Origin: a virus
Length of the DNA stretch: 64,000 bases
IMG/VR virus record: IMGVR_UViG_3300033977_000108
Location: 1-64,000 of that record
Reading direction: 5' to 3' (one strand)
The position numbers were made by a program, and so were the translations under genes. Below the pieces are notes generated by a model. It worked only from the letters and a program-made list of their open reading frames with translations. It ran no database searches and was not told the origin of the DNA. This document shows positions 28,490 to 36,565 of the stretch, piece by piece (within the stretch, counting starts at the first letter, position 1; the number at the start of each line of letters is the position of its first letter).

Positions 28490-31400
28490 TGTTCACCTCC
28501 TTTCCGGCGTCCGGGACGCCTTGATTTAGGACTTTCAAAGGCACATACAGCCGAAGGTCAAGGGCATAAGGACTTGTCCCAGAAGACCCTATATGCCAAG
28601 CCAATGCCCCTCTCACCTCGCCGACCGCCGGGTCGGTAATCCAAGGGAATAGATGAATAAGCGTATCCTTGGTAATCCAGCCTACATGCTGGTCTGTCTC
28701 ACTGAACACCTCAACCGCGGGTTCTCCCTCATACAGAGTCGGCTTCAGTTTGACCACAGAACCCGCCATAGCAATAAACTGCCTACGAGCTTGTTCCAGT
28801 TCAGCACGCTTATCACCAGTCGCTGCCTTGAGCTTTGTCTCCCAGCCATCCACTACACGGACAGTAAGACCGGAAGACGCCCCACAAGGAGGCGTCTCCG
28901 GCTTATCACTGACCAGCAGAAAGCCATGGTCAAGAGTATACTCGCCCTCGGACAGCGGCTCAATCAGCTCACCAATAGCATTGTGAAGATGAGCTGTAGT
29001 TCCCTTGATTCTGAATGTCATACCAGTTGGGTCATAGTCCGTCTTCTCCACTACCACTTGCTCGCGGACTTGCCCATAATCATTCTCAAAGCTGTCCTTG
29101 GTAACAGCTCTGTCATACCACCTAAATGGCGTGCGCTTGGTTGTGAGCCCGCACGCGCGCAGCGCCATGATAAAGCCATCCACAGTATGCTTGCCATACA
29201 GGATGCCGTCCCGGACCTCTCTGAGGTCCATCTCAGCCCCCTCATTGCGTGGTATCTCTTTATCAGAGGTGGGATGAGGAAGATTGTTATAGATATTCCG
29301 AGCCAGAGCCACATAGACTTCGGTCGCCAGCCCGGACGCCATAATGAAGGAATGAACACGCTCCTCTGCAAAGAAATAGGCAGAGATAGCAGCCTCATCC
29401 TCGGTCATTATTACCCTGTCGCGGTGGTCTTTGTGAGCGGCAAGGAACTCATTCTTCTTCGTCTGCAGCAGGCCATTATAATAAACCTGCGCTTGATTCG
29501 CCAGGCGAGCTGCAGAATCACTGACCTGGAAGGACTCCATCTCAGGAGGCACACGCCAGATATGGCTCCAATCCTCTGCTTTGGCTTCTTCCACAGCCTG
29601 CGCATAACGATGGCGCCACGCTTCCAGCTCCGCGCTGATAGGAGTAGGAATAGGAATAGGCTCATCAGGAGTTCCCAGCCTACTGACTGGTATCCTGCCT
29701 CGCCCTTCCCAACCACCCTCCCACATCCAGGCGCCAGCCACAGGACACTCCCTCCTGAAGCTGGAACAAGCTGCCTGCTCCCTATCTATAGGCAGCCCGG
29801 TCTGTTTAGAGCTATCAATAATGCGTTGAGTCTCACCACAGACCATCGGCATCTCGGACTCCCAGAAGTCCTTCTCCATCCAGGCGATAGCCGCCTTGAT
29901 CTTCTCGTTCTGCGGCATAGCCCGGAGAGTATCCATTACCAAGCTATAGTTATTGAAGATGTCGATATACCACAGCTCAGTATTCACCGCACAACCGATG
30001 CCAAGCCTGCTCTCCTTGAGCTTGCCCAGCATATCGCAGATTACATCCTCGTCATAGCTGGGCTTCTCAATAGCCTTAGTAAAACGCCTTGGCACAGGCT
30101 CCACAACCGCTTCCTCCGGCCTGAATTTGACATTGAACGCAGGCAGAGCGCGCAGGAACGCATTGATAGCCGGGTCGAAGATGAAGATATCAGAATCATC
30201 ACAATCGCCCACATCCTGTCCCTTTACCGGCTTGGGATAATCAGGATGGATAAAGATACAAGTAGCCTCTTTGTCCAGAGCCCGCAGAGCAGGATGGCTA
30301 ATAGCATCCAGGAACCTGGCATCGTTCCTGGAACCATTTGGATTCCTGATGAGGGTGCCTTGACCAACAAAGCCACCGAAATAACACTGGCCTGGTTTCA
30401 GCACACCACCTTCCGGCTTGGGCCGGCCCCAGCCATCAAATGCCGTCGGGTCGGCAGTCAGATGACCCCTAAGAGCACAGGCTCTGAAATCGCCATGCGG
30501 GTCATCCAGCCTCGCCGGCACACGGAATCCAATCCTTGCCCGCCCGGGGTCATGGTCAAATCCCTTCATACGCAGAGCGGACAGCCGCCTGGCCCTACGA
30601 AAGCCAGGCATCCTATTCAGCCCCTTGACCCCGGACTCAAGGAGCTTCCAAACCTTCCAGTCCTCAATAGTGGCACGTATTGGCCGTATCTCAGTCTCGC
30701 CTCGCTCATCCACTATCTCCTCAAAGTCCATCGGCTTATAAAAGCCGATGGACTGCTTGAGGCCGGTAAGGTCTTCCTCTTCAAGCTCTTTGAAGATTCT
30801 GCCCATATACTCATCTGTAAGAATCTCAAAGAACTTACCGTCCAGCGCGTGAGCGAGCTCGAAATTGATGGCAGTTTGAATGTCAGTCCGTGCCGGACTG
30901 CCATGCTTCTCAGAGAGCACACCCAGGAAGACATTGCCATCCCAAGCTCTGACAGAAGACTTGGGCTCATAGACAATCAAGTCCACGTTCTTCATGTCAC
31001 GAACCACGAGGACATTTGCCTTCATCATTCCCGGGCTCATCAGGCCAGTGATGGCGAATAAATCCCCTGGACTGGCAGACTTACGATGCAGCATGCGCTT
31101 GGCAAAGCGCGCGCTGCAATAGGCCTGACCAGCTACCCTCCAATCCGGCCACCGGCCGGAAGGAGGAGCAAATAGAATATCCAAAGTCCCGCCCTCTTCG
31201 AGTTTGACTTTGATTACCTCATCAAACTCATTCAGGCGATACCGGCCCACTTCCTTGCCAAACAGGGCATAAGGATGAGGAGCCAGCAGCCTCTGCAGCC
31301 GCTTCGGGATATCCGGCTTGAACTCAGGAATATCCAAGCCAAACAGACGCCAGGCCTCCGCGCTAGGCAGATGCCTGTCAATCATCACACCGCTAAGTCC

Positions 31401-31754
31401 ATTAGGATCACGGACATAACTAACGACCCTGAACCAGCGGCTATTGTCCGCAGGAACAAACACACCTTGGGCTGACTTCAGAAAAGCCCTCGCCATTGCG
31501 AAGTTCTCTTCTGTAATGCGCTCAGCCTCAGAAGTATTGCCTATTCCTTTGGCAACAGAAAGGCGGGAATAAGGAATCCCCGCATGTTCCAGGAACGGGC
31601 TCCAGGCAGCTGGACCGATACACTTCTTCGGATCCAGTTTCTGGCCTGGAACCTGGGGCAGCAAATAGCTACACTTACCATCACTGCCCATAGAGACCGT
31701 CCACCTAAGATTAGGTGGCCTTATCACTTGTTGAATATTTGTAGGCGTTTTCAT
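28482..31754 (-). CDS. putative two-barrel (RdRP/QDE-1/YonO-like) RNA polymerase
   Basis: 1090 residues, start ATG 31754 after AGGAGG. Residues about 445-525 read like the catalytic barrel of eukaryotic RdRP and QDE-1: GGVLKPGQCYFGGFVG, then IRNP (Arg470-Pro472), then a linker, HPALRAL, and GDCDDSD (Asp517, Asp519, Asp520, Asp522), where family members have a DxDGD metal site; here one residue seems inserted. IDSSKQTG (Lys650) matches the conserved D-x-x-K-x-G downstream. Such single-chain polymerases in phages (YonO, crAss-like) transcribe phage genes from DNA. The N-terminal 440 and C-terminal 400 residues are unassigned. Confidence 0.7.
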   Translation of the reverse strand: MKTPTNIQQVIRPPNLRWTVSMGSDGKCSYLLPQVPGQKLDPKKCIGPAAWSPFLEHAGIPYSRLSVAKGIGNTSEAERITEENFAMARAFLKSAQGVFVPADNSRWFRVVSYVRDPNGLSGVMIDRHLPSAEAWRLFGLDIPEFKPDIPKRLQRLLAPHPYALFGKEVGRYRLNEFDEVIKVKLEEGGTLDILFAPPSGRWPDWRVAGQAYCSARFAKRMLHRKSASPGDLFAITGLMSPGMMKANVLVVRDMKNVDLIVYEPKSSVRAWDGNVFLGVLSEKHGSPARTDIQTAINFELAHALDGKFFEILTDEYMGRIFKELEEEDLTGLKQSIGFYKPMDFEEIVDERGETEIRPIRATIEDWKVWKLLESGVKGLNRMPGFRRARRLSALRMKGFDHDPGRARIGFRVPARLDDPHGDFRACALRGHLTADPTAFDGWGRPKPEGGVLKPGQCYFGGFVGQGTLIRNPNGSRNDARFLDAISHPALRALDKEATCIFIHPDYPKPVKGQDVGDCDDSDIFIFDPAINAFLRALPAFNVKFRPEEAVVEPVPRRFTKAIEKPSYDEDVICDMLGKLKESRLGIGCAVNTELWYIDIFNNYSLVMDTLRAMPQNEKIKAAIAWMEKDFWESEMPMVCGETQRIIDSSKQTGLPIDREQAACSSFRRECPVAGAWMWEGGWEGRGRIPVSRLGTPDEPIPIPTPISAELEAWRHRYAQAVEEAKAEDWSHIWRVPPEMESFQVSDSAARLANQAQVYYNGLLQTKKNEFLAAHKDHRDRVIMTEDEAAISAYFFAEERVHSFIMASGLATEVYVALARNIYNNLPHPTSDKEIPRNEGAEMDLREVRDGILYGKHTVDGFIMALRACGLTTKRTPFRWYDRAVTKDSFENDYGQVREQVVVEKTDYDPTGMTFRIKGTTAHLHNAIGELIEPLSEGEYTLDHGFLLVSDKPETPPCGASSGLTVRVVDGWETKLKAATGDKRAELEQARRQFIAMAGSVVKLKPTLYEGEPAVEVFSETDQHVGWITKDTLIHLFPWITDPAVGEVRGALAWHIGSSGTSPYALDLRLYVPLKVLNQGVPDAGKEVNNG

Positions 31755-31784
31755 ACGCCTACCTCCTCTCTACTTACACAGCAG

Positions 31785-31817
31785 GCAATGCCTTAGCCTC
31801 TCACAGCTTGGCATTGC
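31785..31817 (-). promoter_or_regulatory. hairpin in polymerase leader
   Basis: 8-bp stem gcaatgcc/ggcattgc (31785-31792, 31810-31817) between the pseudoknot element and the ribosome site of the RNA polymerase gene. Copy 1 of the element has no such hairpin before its gene. Confidence 0.45.
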
Positions 31818-31822
31818 ATGTG

Positions 31823-31866
31823 GACAGTTAAGTCCTGACTGCCCAAGGACTTATGCCCTTGGGCAG
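31823..31866 (-). promoter_or_regulatory. pseudoknot leader element, copy 2 (polymerase gene)
   Basis: A 10-bp stem (ctgcccaagg 31839-31848 / ccttgggcag 31857-31866) with loop acttatgc; its actta can pair with taagt at 31829-31833. On the minus strand GGACTTAACTGTCC follows, almost identical to copy 1 at 27597-27641. The stem sequences of the two copies are unrelated but both perfect, so the fold is conserved by compensatory change. It is the leader of the polymerase gene. Confidence 0.65.
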
Positions 31867-31873
31867 CAGGGAA

Positions 31874-32113
31874 TCAACCCTCCAATGCTGCTGAGTCCCC
31901 AGGTATAAGTCGATGGTAGAACCCACGACCATAACATGAACCAAAGCTGGTCAGAAGCTCCAACTTAACTACTACATACCCTGGGTTCTCAGCAGCATAA
32001 TTATGCAGCACCTGCCGAGCACAGGCCTCATCAAGTTCAAGAACAACATACGTTTCCTCAGCAGTCTCACCTTCCCAGCTGAAAACCACACGAAATACGA
32101 AATAGGTAAGCAC
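31874..32113 (-). CDS. small hypothetical protein
   Basis: 79 residues from GTG 32113 after AGGAGGTGAGCT. Beta-rich (YFVFRVVFSWEGE, YVVVKLELL) with acidic helix (LELDEACARQVLHNYAAE). Directly upstream of the polymerase leader. Function unknown. Confidence 0.6.
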   Translation of the reverse strand: MLTYFVFRVVFSWEGETAEETYVVLELDEACARQVLHNYAAENPGYVVVKLELLTSFGSCYGRGFYHRLIPGDSAALEG

Positions 32114-32223
32114 AGCTCACCTCCTCATAACATGTTGAATTTAACAACAGTGCCTAATTTGGCACATCCCAAGCCTTCTGTCACTAGGCTTGGGTCTACC
32201 ATCAGGCTCTATCAATAGGACTC

Positions 32224-32385
32224 TCACAGCTTGTCAATAAACTTATTGACAAGCCAGCCAAGAACACCCGCCAAACCAATGACTGCCAATTTGCCATACC
32301 AAGGCAGCCATAGGCAGGCACACCAAAAGACGAACAAAACAACGACACAAATAACAACAGAGAGAAAAGATACAATACGGTCCAT
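32224..32385 (-). CDS. 53-residue membrane protein
   Basis: ATG 32385 follows AAAAGGAGAAC. Two hydrophobic helices (IVSFLSVVICVVVLFVFWCACLW, LAVIGLAGVLGWLV) and a charged end (NKFIDKL). A rival frame over the same bases (32202-32447) lacks a good start. The last codons form an 11-bp hairpin (32230-32255). Function unknown. Confidence 0.6.
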   Translation of the reverse strand: MDRIVSFLSVVICVVVLFVFWCACLWLPWYGKLAVIGLAGVLGWLVNKFIDKL

Positions 32386-32463
32386 GTTAAGTTCTCCTTT
32401 TTCATTGATTTACAGCCCGGCCTGCCGGCTGGCAGTCCGACAGGCAAGGCCGGCTATCAATCA

Positions 32464-32646
32464 TCAAGGCTGAATAGCCATGACTTCCTCTATGGAGAGC
32501 CCCTCCATACGGAGAGCGACTATACAGTCTACCTCTCCGATGTAAGCCACTTCATAGTCCTTGCAATTGGGATCCGCTAAATCCCGACGGTATGCCAACA
32601 GCATCTCCTTCAGTTCGTTCACACGCATCTCTTTCGGCTTGTCCAT
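32464..32646 (-). CDS. small helical protein
   Basis: 60 residues after a GGGAGGATGT site. Charged helix (EMRVNELKEMLLAYRRDLAD) and EVDCIVALRMEGLSIEEVMA. Function unknown. Confidence 0.6.
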   Translation of the reverse strand: MDKPKEMRVNELKEMLLAYRRDLADPNCKDYEVAYIGEVDCIVALRMEGLSIEEVMAIQP

Positions 32647-32655
32647 ACATCCTCC

Positions 32656-32877
32656 CTAAGCCTCTGAAACAAAGGCTCTTGGCTGGCTGAATGGCCCCCA
32701 CTCAGGGAACCTACGCAGCTCAAATGGTTTGATCCGCAAGGCATTGCAGAAAGCCGCTTTCTCTGCTTGCGCAGCCCGCTCAATGCCCAGATTCTCACAG
32801 AAGCAATAAAGCTCAAACTCCTTCTTAACCGCTGAACCAACAACGGACTCATAAAACAACATCTTCAGTTGAGCCAT
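32656..32877 (-). CDS. small hypothetical protein
   Basis: 73 residues, GGAGGTGATGT before ATG 32877. Helical with Cys in ELYCFCENLGIE and FCNALRIKP. Function unknown. Confidence 0.55.
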   Translation of the reverse strand: MAQLKMLFYESVVGSAVKKEFELYCFCENLGIERAAQAEKAAFCNALRIKPFELRRFPEWGPFSQPRAFVSEA

Positions 32878-32961
32878 ACATCACCTCCACTAAGTTGTTC
32901 TAATCAAAGTAGATAGGCCAATGCCTACCACACTGCCCTGCTGTCACCAGGGCAGTCGCTG

Positions 32962-33216
32962 CTAGACATCAGGCAAGCCGGCCTCACAGCGCTTCTGCAA
33001 CCAGGCATCAATCACCTGCTGCTCAGTAGCAGGCCCGCCTCCAGGCCGGAGAGAGGGAAGAACCGCTTGCGACTTGCTCGCAAACAGACGAGCTAAACCG
33101 CGCTCTGAAAGCAGCTCAGAAATTCTCTTGAGATTGATATAGCGTTTCACTATAACAATCCCAAGAATAGTGACAACAACTACAGCCACTCCACCAATGA
33201 CCATGATTTTAGTCAT
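32962..33216 (-). CDS. N-terminally anchored membrane protein
   Basis: 84 residues from ATG 33216 after ATAGGAG. One N-terminal helix (IMVIGGVAVVVVTILGIVIV), then a polar helical domain with KRISELLSERGLARLFASK. First gene of the minus-strand arm. Function unknown. Confidence 0.65.
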   Translation of the reverse strand: MTKIMVIGGVAVVVVTILGIVIVKRYINLKRISELLSERGLARLFASKSQAVLPSLRPGGGPATEQQVIDAWLQKRCEAGLPDV

Positions 33217-33439
33217 CTTGATTCTCCTATTCCCACGAAGTATTCTCACTTACGACCGTGCACGGAATACCCCGTGGGCTCGAAACGATAGATGGGAAGG
33301 GTCCCATACCCTCATGTCCCCTAGTCACCAGCTGGCTTCTCCTTCCCCGCCTCGCGTCCGAAGCCGGGTATCCATTTTCTAAGCTTGCCAGCCCTCGCGC
33401 GGAGCCTGCCTGCTGAAGCACATATGCTATAATATAGCC
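33217..33439. promoter_or_regulatory. divergent intergenic region with extended -10 promoter (plus strand)
   Basis: No gene. On the plus strand an extended -10 box TGCTATAAT (33426-33433) stands 6 bases before the ATG at 33440; no -35 is visible, as usual for extended -10 promoters. The predicted start of transcription is at or next to the ATG, so the first gene would be leaderless. No equally clear minus-strand promoter was found, though the minus arm must start in or near this segment. Confidence 0.6.
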
Positions 33440-33640
33440 ATGGATAAACTTCTTCTTCGTTCCACTATTGAGGCACGGCGCAGAGAGATAATGGCCCTGA
33501 TCAATGCCCAAATCCGCAATCCTACTTGGCCTTATTTGGCTGGGACGGAAAACTGGCTGCCCAAACCCGATATCTCTTTGGAAGATGTTGAGGCTATTAG
33601 GGTTGAAATGCTCACACCGGGCTGCGATAGAGACTTGTAG
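33440..33640 (+). CDS. small helical protein, probably leaderless
   Basis: 66 residues. The TATAAT box ends 6 bases before ATG 33440 and there is no ribosome site, so the message is probably leaderless. Basic helical N-terminus (LLLRSTIEARRREIMALINA) then an acidic segment. First gene of the plus-strand arm. Function unknown. Confidence 0.6.
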   Translation: MDKLLLRSTIEARRREIMALINAQIRNPTWPYLAGTENWLPKPDISLEDVEAIRVEMLTPGCDRDL

Positions 33641-33654
33641 CTATACTAACCAGG
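33641..33654 (+). repeat. ATACTAACCAGG element, copy
   Basis: ctatactaaccagg between the first two plus-strand genes, ending in the CAGGAG preceding the GTG at 33658. Other copies: 40279-40292, 49456-49469, and shorter matches at 12063-12074 and 34091-34100. Confidence 0.6.
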
Positions 33655-33657
33655 AGT

Positions 33658-33957
33658 GTGAAATGCCAAGCCTATCGCATAGCCAGCGCTAAAGAGCTGT
33701 ATTGTGATCCCTCCTCCCTGAATTGCTTCGACGATATCCGTATGTGTTATTGGAAGGAAGATGACGGGTGGTGGCTTTATATCCCTTATTGTGGCGCCGG
33801 GCGTCTGCATCTACACCAAGTAACCGAGCATGAAGACGGCACTATCACCGTCACCCCTTCTATCCGCATGACAGGCCATCACAACGGTCGGCCTGCCGCC
33901 CATCATGGCTATCTAATCAAAGGAATATGGGAGGGTTGTAATGATGATGGGGTGTAA
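33658..33957 (+). CDS. DUF6527-like small protein
   Basis: 99 residues from GTG 33658. The order W-x-L...RLHLH, TITVTPSIRM, HGYLIKGIWEGC resembles DUF6527-type phage proteins, which have a similar his/trp arrangement. The only ribosome-like signal (AGGAG) is one base before the GTG, so the true start may be internal. An ATACTAACCAGG element precedes it. Function unknown. Confidence 0.5.
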   Translation: MKCQAYRIASAKELYCDPSSLNCFDDIRMCYWKEDDGWWLYIPYCGAGRLHLHQVTEHEDGTITVTPSIRMTGHHNGRPAAHHGYLIKGIWEGCNDDGV

Positions 33958-34042
33958 AATGGTGGCTCTCTTTGTAGCAGGCACTTTCATCTTCTTTATT
34001 CTCCTGGATGTTATCATCCAGAAGCTCAAGCATAAACTCTAA
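33941..34042 (+). CDS. 33-residue membrane microprotein
   Basis: ATG 33941 follows GGGAGGGTTGTA and overlaps the upstream stop region. Hydrophobic helix (MVALFVAGTFIFFILLDVII) and a basic tail (QKLKHKL). Same type as the microproteins of the other arm. Function unknown. Confidence 0.55.
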   Translation: MMMGCKMVALFVAGTFIFFILLDVIIQKLKHKL

Positions 34043-34090
34043 GTCGTTCTAATATCAGGACATTTTTTGTTTCGGGGGCCAAATTAGGCC

Positions 34091-34100
34091 ATACTAACCA
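34091..34100 (+). repeat. ATACTAACCA element, partial copy
   Basis: atactaacca followed by cgag, in the noncoding stretch between the microprotein gene and the extended -10 promoter. Confidence 0.45.
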
Positions 34101-34170
34101 CGAGTAGAGATATCTAAAAGCAGAGTTGGATGCCCTAAAGAATAAATCTAACCCCGGCGCCGGATAAAAG

Positions 34171-34179
34171 TGATATAAT
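34171..34179 (+). promoter_or_regulatory. extended -10 promoter candidate
   Basis: TGATATAAT, an extended -10 box, 38 bases before the ATG at 34218; no -35 is evident. A 14-base direct repeat (tatggctgtgacaa, 34195-34208 and 34217-34230) lies between promoter and gene and creates a second ATG at 34196 in another frame. Confidence 0.5.
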
Positions 34180-34217
34180 ATCCCTTGGTGCGATTATGGC
34201 TGTGACAAGGTGTGACT

Positions 34218-34685
34218 ATGGCTGTGACAACGCTTTGGTACCCAGACGGCAACCAGCACTACATAGGGCGGATTATGGACCGCCTATTTGTATCTAACAT
34301 CCATACTGCTAGGGCTTTAGCCCAGATAAACCCTTTTGGTATCCGCTTCGTGGTCAATGCTACTATGTGGCCGGTAGACTTGCCGCCTGATATCCAGGTC
34401 ATAAAACTGGACCTAAAGGACGATGCGGCCATCCCAAAGGAAGTATTATATGCTACACTAGGCTGGATGCACGAAATGATAAAGTATGACCCTGTTCTTG
34501 TTAATTGCTGGGCCGGCCGGTCGCGCTCGGCAGCCATCGTTGCGGCTTATCTTTGCCGCTGCGGTATGGACTGGGAGGAAGCCGAGAGGTTCATAAAGGA
34601 CAAATGGGTAAAGACCAATATACATCCATTGGTGGCCGCCAGCGTAAGAGAAGCTGTGAATGAAATGGCAACAGCCGCGATATAA
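34218..34685 (+). CDS. dual-specificity-type protein phosphatase
   Basis: 155 residues from ATG 34218 (AAGG 7 bases upstream; a GTG two codons earlier is possible). Signature VNCWAGRSRSAAIVAAYL has catalytic Cys97 and Arg103 in the C-x5-R(S/T) loop, with Asp69 as likely general acid (KLDLKDD). Such cysteine phosphatases remove phosphate from tyrosine or other residues; in a phage it could act on host proteins or on RNA 5' ends. The usual HC before the loop is NC here, seen in some relatives. Confidence 0.85.
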   Translation: MAVTTLWYPDGNQHYIGRIMDRLFVSNIHTARALAQINPFGIRFVVNATMWPVDLPPDIQVIKLDLKDDAAIPKEVLYATLGWMHEMIKYDPVLVNCWAGRSRSAAIVAAYLCRCGMDWEEAERFIKDKWVKTNIHPLVAASVREAVNEMATAAI

Positions 34686-34693
34686 GAGGAGTT

Positions 34694-35227
34694 ATGGAAA
34701 CAAAACTCAAGCAGAAACTGCCGCAACTTCCGAAGCGCGAGCCCACAGCGATTATAAAGCAATGGGTCTGGGAACTGGCTATTCGCGCGCAGAGCACCCT
34801 AATGACAGCCACCCGGGATTATGATGGCGCCACAAGGGATTGGCCTGGACGGCCTATTATAAGGGCTATCAGGGCAATAACCTTGATTAGCGCCGATCCA
34901 CGAGAGAATGACCCGAAACACCCGGCCTATGATCCGAATGCATTTTGTTCAGCACGGCTGGATGAATTAGACCACGCTTTCAAGGAGTTCCTACGGGGCG
35001 TGGAGCCGTTGACACTACATTTTTATGACCATCTAAAAGATGCTTGTGAGATAATTGGCTATAAGTACAAGAAAGACCCGAAAGTGGCGGATGCTTTTCG
35101 CCGGGGCTATGAGGCTATGTGCCATAAAATAGCCATGAATCCGGAAACCGAGGAGCAAATGGACGAGCGCCAAAACGAAGACAGAACGAAACGGCCCAAA
35201 CAGACTAATGTTGATCCGAAGATATAG
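34694..35227 (+). CDS. hypothetical protein
   Basis: 177 residues after AGAGGAG. Helical, with acidic segments and EIIGYKYKKDPKVADAFRRG; ends KRPKQTNVDPKI. No recognised family. Confidence 0.55.
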   Translation: METKLKQKLPQLPKREPTAIIKQWVWELAIRAQSTLMTATRDYDGATRDWPGRPIIRAIRAITLISADPRENDPKHPAYDPNAFCSARLDELDHAFKEFLRGVEPLTLHFYDHLKDACEIIGYKYKKDPKVADAFRRGYEAMCHKIAMNPETEEQMDERQNEDRTKRPKQTNVDPKI

Positions 35228-35423
35228 CCAGCTGTATAGGCTATCTCTATGTTAAATGATGCTATAGATCCGAGCCAGTCTTGCGTAGGGAGCCACCTCC
35301 AGTCTGTGGGAGCAGCCAAAGCCCACAGCGTAGTACAGAGTCTCCAGCACCTCGACACGGCCGTTAAATTAGAATGGTTTATAAACTTGAATAGTTTAGT
35401 AAATTTGATCTGCGAGACAGGCT
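35228..35423. other. 196-base intergenic region
   Basis: No convincing gene. Contains a 7-bp hairpin ctgtggg/cccacag around 35303-35328 and A/T-rich stretches (about 35370-35410) just before the next gene. A 73-codon open frame here has no ribosome site and is rejected. Confidence 0.35.
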
Positions 35424-36083
35424 ATGATTCTAGTAAATTCAGAGTTCAATTCAAAAGGCTTCGGTATTAGCCTCCCTTTCAGGCCCCCGCGCCAACGCTC
35501 TTCCTTTGATCCCAACTATCCGTATGGACAGCCGCAGGAGATTGATTATAGTCTCTTGGACCAGGCTGGCGTGGAGTTGGTACAAGAGATGAATCGTCAT
35601 CCTTGGCTTGCTACGGTGGATTATTGTTCCGGGCACCCAAGCGACCGCCCGCCATCAGAAAATACACCAATCTCTATAGCCAGAGACGAGCTCGCTGCTC
35701 GCTTTATGCCTAATGCATTTAGATGGAATTATTGGGAAGAGATAAAGGGATGTATGGATGCCTATGTGGCTGGCAATAAGAGTAAAACAGATTATCTTAT
35801 AGCCAGAAATGGTCTAACCGAGCTTTCAAAGACTACACTGCGTATTGCTATGTTTGTAGGCTCTTTGAAGCCTTTTATATACTGGATGCGGCTGGTTTTT
35901 ATGGGCATTTCCGCGGCTTTTCTTGGCCTACCAGAATACGAGATGCCAAAACTCACGCTAAATCCAATGAAGTGTGCGAAGCATGAATTGAATTTCATCT
36001 TTGAGTTTGAATACTTTGGGGTGGCGCACCGCCAGGTTGTTCATGATATTATGCTGGACGCCTTGCGTGAAATCCCCCTATAA
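35424..36083 (+). CDS. hypothetical protein with CSGHP motif
   Basis: 219 residues. LATVDYCSGHPSDRP (about residues 62-76) is a recurring pattern in uncharacterised phage proteins; the residues before it (LVQEMNRHP) look helical. Ends in a C-terminal domain with FEFEYFGVAHR. Function unknown. Confidence 0.6.
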   Translation: MILVNSEFNSKGFGISLPFRPPRQRSSFDPNYPYGQPQEIDYSLLDQAGVELVQEMNRHPWLATVDYCSGHPSDRPPSENTPISIARDELAARFMPNAFRWNYWEEIKGCMDAYVAGNKSKTDYLIARNGLTELSKTTLRIAMFVGSLKPFIYWMRLVFMGISAAFLGLPEYEMPKLTLNPMKCAKHELNFIFEFEYFGVAHRQVVHDIMLDALREIPL

Positions 36084-36091
36084 GGTATAAT
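36063..36091 (+). promoter_or_regulatory. promoter, -35 TTGCGT and -10 TATAAT
   Basis: TTGCGT (36063-36068), 17-base spacer and TATAAT (36086-36091), six bases before the ATG at 36098. The predicted transcript begins at the ATG, again leaderless. The -10 is perfect; the -35 matches three or four of six positions. Confidence 0.6.
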
Positions 36092-36097
36092 AAATAC

Positions 36098-36565
36098 ATG
36101 GACCAGCAACAAATAAGCAACATCGTTAGTTCCGCTATTTCAGCAAACTTGCCAGCAGCCAATCTTTCGGCTGCTTTCGTCGGTCAGGTTGGGGAGGATT
36201 ATCAATTTACTGTATCCCCGATGCCTTTCACAACGGGGAATTCTACTACAGGCCCAATCCCACCACCTGCGACCACCTGGTATGTTATAACCACGCCCAT
36301 TCTTACAACTATGGGTGGTGCAGCTCAGAATGGTATGTGGTTACCTCCTAGCCCAGCGCCTCTACCCATAGACTCGCCTGTGCCTATGACACCGGAGCAA
36401 CTACAACAGCTTTATGAGATGCTCAAGCAACCGGTAATTATAGGAGATAAGGAACTGGAAAGGGCTGCTAAACAGGAACTACAGCGCGAGCCGACCCAAG
36501 AAGAGATGGATGAAATAAAAAGGATGATACTCGACCGACGAGATAATGGTGAACGGATTCTATAA
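36098..36565 (+). CDS. hypothetical virion-associated protein, probably leaderless
   Basis: 155 residues; no ribosome site, start 6 bases after TATAAT. Ser/Pro/Thr-rich N-terminal half (TTGPIPPPATTWYVI) and a helical C-terminal half (LEMLKQPVIIGDKEL, EMDEIKRMILDRRD). Its C-terminal EEMDEIKRMILDRRDNGERIL is similar to ELETIRRDILIRQLDDERLI at the end of the next gene. First of a co-oriented run toward TerL. Confidence 0.6.
   Translation: MDQQQISNIVSSAISANLPAANLSAAFVGQVGEDYQFTVSPMPFTTGNSTTGPIPPPATTWYVITTPILTTMGGAAQNGMWLPPSPAPLPIDSPVPMTPEQLQQLYEMLKQPVIIGDKELERAAKQELQREPTQEEMDEIKRMILDRRDNGERIL

Noticed and set aside
28653-31061. 802-codon plus-strand open frame
   Set aside because: Antisense to the polymerase gene and without a ribosome site; the long frame is a by-product of codon bias on the other strand.
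32202-32447. 81-codon minus-strand open frame
   Set aside because: Shadow of the 53-residue membrane protein at 32224-32385.
35249-35470. 73-codon plus-strand open frame
   Set aside because: No ribosome site and overlaps the start of the next gene.
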